Below the pieces are notes generated by a model that ran no database searches, was not told the origin of the DNA, and saw nothing but the letters and a program-made list of their open reading frames with translations. Positions 7,510 through 13,360 of a stretch of 13,360 nucleotides of DNA are shown in pieces; the stretch's first letter is position 1, and each line of letters starts with the position of its first letter. A program made the position numbers and the translations under genes. Origin of the DNA: Bryobacterales bacterium (GTDB lineage Bacteria > Acidobacteriota > Terriglobia > Bryobacterales > Bryobacteraceae). The stretch covers positions 2,416-15,775 of the forward strand of contig PLRZ01000233.1 of NCBI GenBank assembly GCA_003164075.1, in the 5' to 3' direction.

Positions 7510-7626
7510 TCAGGATGAAGCGCCGCCTCGCCGACGGAGGCGCACGGCGAAGGCGTTGCTTACCCCCCACGCCGCAAAACAGATCGCAACCGATATGGTA
7601 ACGACCACGAGTTGACAGTTGGCCAT
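7510..7626 (-). CDS. 38-residue single-pass membrane protein (unannotated small ORF)
   Basis: A short frame from ATG 7626 to TGA 7510 encodes 38 residues: a short N-terminus (MANCQ), one hydrophobic helix (about 6-26, LVVVTISVAICFAAW onward), then a strongly basic tail (RLRRRGG). This is the positive-inside pattern of a small membrane protein with a cytoplasmic C-terminus. GGAGG lies 7 nt before the ATG and only a few bases after the stop of the Crp/NnrS-like ORF (13-bp gap), so it looks translated with that gene. I know no family for it. By analogy with small subunits of respiratory enzymes it might assist a membrane complex, but that is speculation. It could also be a leftover of the decay visible in its neighbour. 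Confidence 0.5.
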   Translation of the reverse strand: MANCQLVVVTISVAICFAAWGVSNAFAVRLRRRGGASS

Positions 7627-7639
7627 TCGTCTGCCTCCG

Positions 7640-8314
7640 TCAGCTTATCGCAACTGCGGACCGCAAATGTGCCGGAGGTTGGAGCAAGGTCAACGCCAGG
7701 TTCGCGGCGAACAAGCTAACCGCCAGCAGTTCGATCACCGCGGAACACGGCAGCACATGCCAGGCGATCCGCACGTTCGCCTCGTACGCGGGTATCTCAG
7801 AGGCTACGCGCAGCGCACAGCCAATGTGGAGCGCGGCCAGCGAAGCCAGCATCAGTCGAGGGCTGTATAAGACGCGCGCGCCGCAGAAGGCGGGAAGTAT
7901 CCTCTGGCCGATCGCGAAGACCATAGTCGAAAGGAGCCCAAGGTGAGGGCGTGCCGCGACGCGCCCCAGATGCCGCCATTCACATCGTTCCAGGAGGCGC
8001 GTACGGACAATGCCGCCGCCACCAACGGATCTGCCCGGACCTTCGAGCGCGAGAACCTGTTCACGCCCGCCAGGAGAAATCTTGAAGATGCGCACTCGCC
8101 CTCTTGAGACGATGTAGAAGCCGGTGCAGGGCTCGCCCTCCGAAAATATCAACTCCGCCGATGCGAACGAGCGAATGACCGTGCGCTTCGCGAGCGACGC
8201 CAATTCGGCGTCGCTGAGTGCCGAAAACAGGGCCGTCCCTTTCAAGACGTCAGCAGTGGAGGGGTCATTATCCGTCTTGAGGAAATCTCGTTTAGGGGGC
8301 CAAGGGATCACCAC
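7640..8314 (-). pseudogene. Crp/Fnr sensor domain fused to NnrS-like C-terminus, probably decayed
   Basis: The 224-codon ORF (GTG 8314, AAGGG 5 nt before it) is a hybrid. Residues 24-97 are a cyclic-nucleotide-binding-type domain of a Crp/Fnr regulator (LKGTALFSALSDAELASLA, FSEGEPCTGFYIVSRGRVRI, LEGPGRSVG). The dimerization helix and the helix-turn-helix are missing. Residues 126-213 (LLSTMVFAIGQRILPAF, YSPRLM, GCALRVASE, WHVLPCSAVIELLAVSLF) are membrane-helical and resemble the C-terminus of NnrS, a haem/copper membrane protein linked to NO stress. Between them (98-125) the frame reads nonsense, while the next frame (8025-7936) reads VAAALSVRASW and GGIWGASRHALTLG, the expected NnrS continuation. 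The two NnrS parts join if one base is restored near 7935 (GGC TtC CTT). So a deletion joined two NO-response genes out of frame and a one-base loss reopened the frame. The NnrS assignment rests on remembered motifs. Confidence 0.65.
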
Positions 8315-8604
8315 ACCAACCCTTGCGACAAGCGTTGCTGCACCCAGAATAGCGCTGTCGTCGCTAGCTTATGGCGTGTCTTTAGACGTCGACACATGAA
8401 TGTGAACGCCTACCATGGGTAGTAGGGTCGCTAAGGCACCACTACCCCTTCCAAGCGGCCACTGGGATGCCGACCTCAGCCGATTGGATATTGCTCCGGA
8501 TAGCGACGTCGTCGAGATCGCTTTTCAGAATCCTCCGGGAAGGCGAAAGACGATTGACGTCCAGCGTGACCGGCTGGCATGCAGAAGCGTCCGCCCCTGG
8601 CCGC
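8315..8604. promoter_or_regulatory. 290-bp intergenic region with clustered dyads upstream of the Crp/NnrS ORF
   Basis: This lies downstream of the receiver gene and upstream of the Crp/NnrS-like ORF. Dyads cluster at 8376-8447: GTGTC (8376-8380) with GACAC (8391-8395); CACAT-GA-ATGTG (8393-8404); CTACC-ATG-GGTAG (8410-8422); and a wider hairpin, GGGTAGT (8417-8423) with ACTACCC (8441-8447). They are 60-130 bp from the GTG 8314 and may be regulator sites. None matches the FNR/DNR consensus TTGAT-N4-ATCAA. The remaining 8448-8604 holds nothing I can support, and no T-run terminator follows the receiver gene. Confidence 0.4.
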
Positions 8605-8991
8605 CTATTCCGCGGGCGCCGGCGGGTTCAACGGCCCCAACACTTCCTGTATGCGTTCCAGCAGACGCCGCAGAACGATAGGCTTGGTCTCATAGGCGGC
8701 GCAGTTGTGGGAGGCTGCCTCGGCAACGTCCTCGGGGTCGGCATGCGCAGTCAGCACGATGATGGGAATTTTGAAAGTGTGAGGATCGCTTTTGAGCGCG
8801 CGCATGGCCCCGCGCCCGTCTAACACGGGCATGTCGAGATCCATGATGATCAGATCGGGACGGTGCTGGCGCGCGGCCAATATGGCCTCGCGCCCATCGG
8901 CGGCGGCAATCATTTCGAACCCCTGGCGTTCCAGGCGCCGTACCAGCATGTCACGGCTGAACTCGTCGTCTTCGGCTAGCAGCAGTTTCAT
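8605..8991 (-). CDS. Stand-alone response regulator receiver (CheY-like)
   Basis: This single receiver domain of 128 residues has no output domain. Acidic pocket D8/D9 (LLLAEDDEFSRDM), phosphoacceptor D51 (IIMDLDMPVLDG), switch T81 (VLTAHA) and K103 (ETKP) are all present, so it should be phosphorylated. A short Pro/Ala tail (GPLNPPAPAE) ends it. It starts 3 bp after the histidine kinase stop, making it the likely partner. Without a DNA-binding domain it must act by protein contact, as a phosphate relay or sink. It is the last gene of the TonB receptor operon. Confidence 0.94.
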   Translation of the reverse strand: MKLLLAEDDEFSRDMLVRRLERQGFEMIAAADGREAILAARQHRPDLIIMDLDMPVLDGRGAMRALKSDPHTFKIPIIVLTAHADPEDVAEAASHNCAAYETKPIVLRRLLERIQEVLGPLNPPAPAE

Positions 8992-8994
8992 CAG

Positions 8995-10443
8995 TTATGG
9001 ACCTATCCGCGCCGGCAGGCGCATTTCGAAATTGGAACCCTTCCCCAACTCGCTTTCGAGCAAAATATCTCCGCCCATCAGGCGGCACATCTTGCGGCTG
9101 ATGGCCAATCCCAGACCGGTGCCTCCATACTTGCGCGTGGTGGAGGCGTCGGCCTGCGTGAAGGCCCGGAACAGCTTGGCCTGCTGCTCCGGACTGATGC
9201 CGATACCGGTATCCTTGACATTCACCACCAGCCAATCCACCGGGTCGCCCGGTTCGCGCCGCACCGCCACCGAGACTTCTCCGTCCCGGGTGAACTTACA
9301 CGCATTGACTACCAGGTTGAGCAGGCTTTGCCGGAATCGCGTGATGTCGGTGTGGACCTGGCCGTCATTCGCGGGAATCTCGACGGTGAGGCGGTTGCCA
9401 TTGCGCGCGGCCAGCGGTTCCACCGTGTCGACGATGGCGCGCAATACGCTGTCGATGTCGAAGCTTTCGGGATGCAGGACGATCTTCCCGGCCTCGGCCT
9501 TGGAGAAATCGAGCACCTGGTTGACCATGTGGACCAGCATGTTGCCGGCCCGTTCGATGCGCCCCAAATCGCGCACCAGGCCTTCGATGGGAGAGCCTTG
9601 GCAGGTCTCCTGGAGCAGTTGGCTATAGCCGATAATGGCGTTCAGGGGAGTGCGCAGCTCGTGGCTCATGGTGGCCAGAAAGCGGCTCTTGGCGGCATCG
9701 GCGGCCTCCGCGGCCTCCTTCGAGATCAACGTGGCGCCCAGTTGTTCCACCATGGAGTTGAAAGCCCCGGTGAGACGGCCCACTTCGTCCGGCCGTACTA
9801 CTTCAGCCCGGCCGCTCAGATCGCCGGCGGCCACCCGGTGGGTGAATTCCGTGAGGGCTTGCAGCGGGCGCAGCAAGGTGCCCAGTTGCAAGGTTTGCAC
9901 CACCGCGGCGAACAGCAGACTCGCAATGGCGATCAGGGCCGTGAGCCAGGCGAAGCGCAGGCGCGCCGTGCGTTCGCGCCCGGTCGAAAATCCCAACCGC
10001 ACGGTGCCGAGCTGCCGCCATTCACCATGGGGATCGGCGGCGCCGGACGGACCGGACTCCCAATCGGCTTGCCCCATCTGGGCCGGCCGCATCACCCTTC
10101 GGCTGACTTCGATCGGCGGCGCGCCCGCTCCATCGCCATCTTTCCGCCGGACCACCGGAATGGCGCCCTGCGCGTCATCGAGTTGCACGAAGACCACTTG
10201 GTCGCTAGCCACGGCGTTGGCGGCGATGCGTTCCAGCTCGGACCGGTCTCCCACCAGCATGGCGAACTGGCTCTGGCCCGCCAGAAAGTCGGCCAGCGCC
10301 TCGGCGCGGCCGGTGAGTTGCCGATCCAGATCGCGGCTGTAAGTCCCCAGGAAAAGCGCGCTGAGGCTCGAGATCGTAATCGCCGCGAACACCATGTTGC
10401 TGGCCAGCACGCGGGTGCCGAAACTGTGCCGGAGGGTGCCCAT
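8995..10443 (-). CDS. Sensor histidine kinase with CHASE8-like periplasmic domain and HAMP
   Basis: This is a membrane sensor kinase of 482 residues. Order: TM1 (about 15-35), a periplasmic domain of about 128 residues resembling CHASE8 ([36 protein letters not shown] in two stretches), TM2 (about 164-185), HAMP (about 186-239), then the HisKA domain with [15 protein letters not shown] (phosphorylated H261) and an ATPase domain with N boxes ([11 protein letters not shown]380), DTGIGIS (D411) and GTGLGLAIS (441-449). All catalytic boxes are intact. The ORF is open to 10542, but ATG 10443 is chosen because GGAGG lies 10 nt before it, TM1 then sits near the N-terminus, and it overlaps the preceding stop as TGATG. 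The upstream neighbour is a periplasmic binding protein, which could present a ligand to the periplasmic domain. The receiver gene follows directly. Confidence 0.94.
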   Translation of the reverse strand: MGTLRHSFGTRVLASNMVFAAITISSLSALFLGTYSRDLDRQLTGRAEALADFLAGQSQFAMLVGDRSELERIAANAVASDQVVFVQLDDAQGAIPVVRRKDGDGAGAPPIEVSRRVMRPAQMGQADWESGPSGAADPHGEWRQLGTVRLGFSTGRERTARLRFAWLTALIAIASLLFAAVVQTLQLGTLLRPLQALTEFTHRVAAGDLSGRAEVVRPDEVGRLTGAFNSMVEQLGATLISKEAAEAADAAKSRFLATMSHELRTPLNAIIGYSQLLQETCQGSPIEGLVRDLGRIERAGNMLVHMVNQVLDFSKAEAGKIVLHPESFDIDSVLRAIVDTVEPLAARNGNRLTVEIPANDGQVHTDITRFRQSLLNLVVNACKFTRDGEVSVAVRREPGDPVDWLVVNVKDTGIGISPEQQAKLFRAFTQADASTTRKYGGTGLGLAISRKMCRLMGGDILLESELGKGSNFEMRLPARIGP

Positions 10444-11339
10444 CACCGGTACACCTCCGCCGCCAAAGCATCCGGATGGAATTCCACTCCCAGCAGGTGG
10501 GCCACCCGTTGATTGATGGCCACCCGGATCTTGCGGGGCCATTCGTTCTCAACCGCGCGATCTTCCCCCCGCAGCATCCGCAGCGCCATTTCCGCCGACT
10601 GCCGGCCCATGTCGGCGTAGTCCGGGAAAATGCCGGCTGCAGCCCCGGCCCGTACGAAGGCCGGCGAGAAACCCACTAGCGGCAAACGCTGTTCCAGGGA
10701 TGCCAGCACCAGCGGTTTGATAGTCACGGCGTTATAGAGGTCCGGATCGGCAAAGCAGAGCACGAAATCGACTTTTCCCTTGAACGCGGCCATGGCTTTC
10801 AATAGATGCGACGGTCCCTCGCAATCCATCACCAGGACGGAAAATCCTTCTTTACGGGCGCAAGCTCCCAGCGCGTCGGCGGCATACCGCGACTGGGCCG
10901 GATTGCGAATGATGCCGGCGTGCGTGCGTCCCGGCCAGAGCGTGCGCATGGCGGCCAGTTGTTCCGCCAGCGGGATGTCCAGGTTCACGCGCCGGATTGC
11001 CGGGTCCGCATCGCTCCCGTGCAGCACCATGGCGGCCACCAATGGCAACGCGGGATGACGCGCGCGCACTTCGGCCAGCGCCCGGCTTCCCACCGCGATC
11101 GCCACGCGCGGCTCGTTGTTCTCCAGAGCTTTGCCGAGGTCCCGATCGAACGTCTTGCCGCCGGCATCCACCACCTGAAAAGTGCCCGCGGGGAGCACCG
11201 CGCCGACGCCGCCCAGCGCCTGGTTATACGCTTCCACGCCGGATTCGGAAACCACCAGCACGGAAAGGCGCGAAGCCGGCAGCAGGGCAGCCGCGAACAC
11301 GGCGGGCATCAGCGCCGCGGCTATTCCCAGGCGTGACAT
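10443..11339 (-). CDS. ABC-type periplasmic substrate-binding protein without its transporter
   Basis: This 298-residue exported protein resembles the uncharacterised ABC substrate-binding group (COG2984-like). A signal peptide (residues 1-22, [20 protein letters not shown]) lacks a lipobox cysteine. The rest has the two alternating alpha/beta lobes of the type I fold: [88 protein letters not shown]. The C-terminal [19 protein letters not shown] and [20 protein letters not shown] match the family's closing pattern. ATG 11339 has TGAGG 6 nt upstream and overlaps the TonB receptor's last 19 bp; its stop overlaps the kinase ATG by one base. No permease or ATPase is nearby, so a sensory role with the kinase is the better guess. 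The ligand is unknown. Confidence 0.88.
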   Translation of the reverse strand: MSRLGIAAALMPAVFAAALLPASRLSVLVVSESGVEAYNQALGGVGAVLPAGTFQVVDAGGKTFDRDLGKALENNEPRVAIAVGSRALAEVRARHPALPLVAAMVLHGSDADPAIRRVNLDIPLAEQLAAMRTLWPGRTHAGIIRNPAQSRYAADALGACARKEGFSVLVMDCEGPSHLLKAMAAFKGKVDFVLCFADPDLYNAVTIKPLVLASLEQRLPLVGFSPAFVRAGAAAGIFPDYADMGRQSAEMALRMLRGEDRAVENEWPRKIRVAINQRVAHLLGVEFHPDALAAEVYR

Positions 11340-13237
11340 ATGAGCCTCAAATAAGCTTCCCGGCGATCGCCCGCCAATCTGTCCACGGCCAGATAGATGG
11401 GATCCTCGTAACGCTTGTTGAAGGCGTTACGGACTCCGGCCTCCAGGTCGAACCGCCGGTTGATGCGCGCGGTGACGGTGAAATCGGCCAGCGTCGCGCC
11501 GCCCAGTCGCGCGCCCGTCCAGGAATAGCGCGCCGAAACATATTGCATGCTGCCGGCCAGAAACACGCGGCCTCGGGCATCGCCGCCCCCCAACGGAACA
11601 CCCAGCCGGGCCTTCGAAATTACCGCCGGCGAATTCGCCAGCGTCTCGAGCGAGGGCCCCCCCACCGCGTGTCCGAAGGAACTGCTGGCGGAGGCTTCCG
11701 CCCGCTCCCACAGCTTGCCGGTGAGACTGAATTCGGCTCCCTCGGTCGCGTCCTTGCCGGTGTTTCGATACTGCTGCGCCCCGCTGGCGAGGGTTACGGC
11801 GTCGATGACTTGTTCGATGGTGTAGTGGTAGGCGCGCGCCACCACGGTCCAGTTGCCGGCCACGCGCCGCTCCAGGGAGGCCTCGAAAGTGTCGGCCGTT
11901 TCGGGGCGCAGAGGCGGAGCAGCCTGGTAGGAAAGGCCGCCATCGTTGTAGAACTGCTCGAAGGCGCTGGGATTGCGGAATGGCCGTCCATACACCAGCT
12001 TGTATACCGTGCGGGCCGACTGCTGAAACACCGCCGCCATGCGCGGCGAGAGAGCCCGGCCGTAATATCGCGTAACGTCCAGCCGCACCCCGCCGTAGAA
12101 TTGCCAGCGGGGCGAGAGCTTCCACTCCTGCTGGGCGAAAACGGCCACGCCGCGCTGGGGCTGGTTGGAATAGTTGAGCTTCAGGCCGTCCACCAGATTG
12201 TATTGCTCCGCGCGGAGATCCCAGGCGCCCGAGGCGCCCACGGTCAACGGACCCACGCCGGCCAGGGGCAGCTCATAGGTGAGTTGCGAATCCAGCCAGT
12301 CGCCGCGGTTGACGTCGTGTTCGCTTTCGATGCCGCCGTTTTCGGGATAATCGAAGCGATCGTGGTAGCGGTACTGGTCGTAGGAGGTCTGCCACTGGAT
12401 CTCGCCGGGGCCGGCGGAATGGCGATAGACCGCGCTCGCGAAGTTGCGGCTGTCGACCACGTACTGCCCGGGGTCGTACGAAAGACTGCTGCCTACGCCC
12501 ACCGGCGCCTGCTTATCGCGCGCGTTGAAGTATGAAGTGAAACTCCAGTTGTGCCAGATGAGCTGCGCGAAGCTGTGATAGCCCCGCTCGCCGTCGGCGG
12601 CGCCGATGCCCGTGTTGTTGAACACCGAGGCCGAAACCAGCAGGTTGGCGCCATGCCCCAGGTATACGCCGGAACTGAGCGACAGCTTGCGCTCTCCGGC
12701 GGAACCGACTTCCGCCACGGCGCGCAGCCGCTCGGCATCCACCGGCGATCGCGTCACTACGTTGATATTGGCGAGGATGCCGTTCGAGCCATACAGGGCC
12801 GACGTGGGGCCGCGGATGATTTCGATGCGCTCCACCAAGTCCATATCGAGGCCGAAATCCTGGCCGAAGAAGCCGTTGGAGTTATAGATGTTGTCGGTGA
12901 GCGGATGGCCGTTGAGCATCACCAGGAAGCGCGTGTTGAAATCTCCCGGCAGCGAAATGCCGCTGACGCCCACGTAATGATACTGGTGGTCGTAGGTGAC
13001 GTAGAAGCCGGCAACCGAGGCCAAGGCTTCCGCCAGCGTGCGATATCCGTAGTGGTGGATTTCGGCCGCGGTAATGACGGTGATGTTGGCGGGCGCTTCG
13101 GCCAGGGTCTGGGCATGCAGCGACACGGTCTCCACGGTGGGGAGGTCGCCGAACAGAGCTTTCTCGTCCGCGGCGCTCTGCGCCTCGGCGTTGGCGGCGC
13201 ACAGGAACGCGGCGAGGATCGAGACTCGGATTAGCAT
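11321..13237 (-). CDS. TonB-dependent outer membrane receptor
   Basis: This outer membrane 22-strand beta-barrel importer of 638 residues is powered by TonB. Signal peptide 1-20 (LIRVSILAAFLCAANAEAQS); TonB-box-like and plug start at about 35-60 (VETVSLHAQTLAEAPANI); plug core with GFYVTYDHQYHYVGVSGI, FLVMLNGHPLTDN and the family-diagnostic VERIEIIRGPTSALYGSNG (about 136-154); barrel from about 170. The barrel ends in GVRNAFNKRYEDPIYLAV followed by [13 protein letters not shown], a C-terminus without the usual terminal Phe, perhaps because this end overlaps the next gene by 19 bp. The frame is open to 13303, but ATG 13237 is chosen: AGGA about 6 nt away, and the signal peptide begins there. 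Overall it resembles colicin I/vitamin B12/siderophore-type receptors; the substrate cannot be read from the sequence. It heads the operon with the binding protein, kinase and receiver. Confidence 0.94.
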   Translation of the reverse strand: MLIRVSILAAFLCAANAEAQSAADEKALFGDLPTVETVSLHAQTLAEAPANITVITAAEIHHYGYRTLAEALASVAGFYVTYDHQYHYVGVSGISLPGDFNTRFLVMLNGHPLTDNIYNSNGFFGQDFGLDMDLVERIEIIRGPTSALYGSNGILANINVVTRSPVDAERLRAVAEVGSAGERKLSLSSGVYLGHGANLLVSASVFNNTGIGAADGERGYHSFAQLIWHNWSFTSYFNARDKQAPVGVGSSLSYDPGQYVVDSRNFASAVYRHSAGPGEIQWQTSYDQYRYHDRFDYPENGGIESEHDVNRGDWLDSQLTYELPLAGVGPLTVGASGAWDLRAEQYNLVDGLKLNYSNQPQRGVAVFAQQEWKLSPRWQFYGGVRLDVTRYYGRALSPRMAAVFQQSARTVYKLVYGRPFRNPSAFEQFYNDGGLSYQAAPPLRPETADTFEASLERRVAGNWTVVARAYHYTIEQVIDAVTLASGAQQYRNTGKDATEGAEFSLTGKLWERAEASASSSFGHAVGGPSLETLANSPAVISKARLGVPLGGGDARGRVFLAGSMQYVSARYSWTGARLGGATLADFTVTARINRRFDLEAGVRNAFNKRYEDPIYLAVDRLAGDRREAYLRLICHAWE

Positions 13238-13275
13238 GGCTTTCCTGGCATGGGTCGCATCGAATCCCGAAAGGA

Positions 13276-13303
13276 ATCTTATCGGCCCCGGCGGGGTTTG
13301 CAA
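13276..13303 (-). promoter_or_regulatory. Sigma70-like promoter for the TonB receptor operon
   Basis: On the minus strand, -35 TTGCAA (13303-13298) and -10 TAAGAT (13281-13276) are 16 bp apart, and the -10 ends 38 bp before the chosen ATG 13237. Each box matches the consensus at four of six positions. The spacer contains CCCCG-C-CGGGG (13286-13296), a perfect dyad placed where a repressor or activator could act. This promoter lies within the open frame of the longer start, which supports the shorter start. Confidence 0.5.
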
Positions 13304-13360
13304 GAGGGCTCGGCGATGAGCCCGATCCCAATCGACGGGAGCGAATCCGAAGCGCGCCGC

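Noticed and set aside
8410..8422. TACCCAT on the minus strand matching a NarL heptamer
   Set aside because: A single heptamer is expected by chance; there is no second heptamer in the needed arrangement and no NarL-type regulator in the window.
8415..8681. Plus-strand frame of 88 codons in the gap before the receiver gene
   Set aside because: Its third-position G/C content looks near neutral, it overlaps the receiver gene's end and has no ribosome site.
9328..10512. Plus-strand frame of 394 codons
   Set aside because: It is antisense to the histidine kinase, whose H, N, D and G boxes are all intact. The mirror translation has no recognisable domain.
10444..10542. Longer start for the histidine kinase (515 residues)
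   Set aside because: The extra 33 residues are Gly/Pro-rich and are the out-of-frame shadow of the binding protein's end. ATG 10443 has a ribosome site and the TGATG junction.
10997..12535. Long plus-strand frame of 512 codons
   Set aside because: It lies antisense to the clearly recognisable TonB receptor and binding protein. Its composition (Arg, Gly, Ala, Pro rich) is typical of a mirror frame in GC-rich DNA.
1..13360. tRNA, rRNA, CRISPR arrays, insertion sequences, integrase or phage genes
   Set aside because: None could be seen: no spaced direct repeats, no transposase-like frames with flanking inverted repeats, no cloverleaf-like stretch in the gaps.

Overview
All convincing genes in this window lie on the minus strand, so it reads right to left. 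The DNA is GC-rich with strong G/C preference at third codon positions. TonB receptor, RND/TolC parts and signal peptides show a Gram-negative, two-membrane cell. The mix of genes (tandem heavy-metal-binding repeat on the efflux adaptor, TonB receptor with a lone substrate-binding protein and histidine kinase, quinol NO reductase) would suit an acidobacterium of the Solibacter/Bryobacter type. That placement is inference, because no rRNA or marker gene is present.

Right block (13303 to 8605): a compact operon of TonB-dependent receptor, ABC-type periplasmic substrate-binding protein, CHASE8-like sensor histidine kinase and stand-alone receiver protein. Junctions are a 19-bp overlap, a 1-bp overlap and a 3-bp gap, and a sigma70-like promoter sits before the receptor. 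No ABC permease or ATPase is present, which suggests that the binding protein feeds the kinase or the receptor rather than a transporter.

Middle block (8314 to 2264): a nitric-oxide-related block. First comes an ORF joining the N-terminal half of a Crp/Fnr regulator to the C-terminal part of an NnrS-like membrane protein. It carries an out-of-frame stretch and a one-base loss, and is probably a decayed fusion. Next come a 38-residue single-helix membrane ORF with a good ribosome site, a DUF488 protein, and a tight three-gene unit: MarR regulator, CLC anion-transport protein with CBS domains, and quinol-dependent NO reductase. The MarR/CLC and CLC/NOR pairs overlap by 4 and 8 bp. A near-perfect dyad abuts the MarR start codon and probably serves autoregulation.

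Left block (1691 to 1): a TolC-type outer membrane factor followed 10 bp later by the start of an RND periplasmic adaptor with a tandem heavy-metal-binding domain (second copy degenerate). The adaptor runs off the left edge and an inner-membrane RND pump gene is expected beyond. The 572-bp stretch between NO reductase and the efflux genes holds no clear gene, but has a CAGTTC/GAACTG dyad cluster and a small coding-like remnant.

No tRNA, rRNA, CRISPR array, transposase or integrase was seen.
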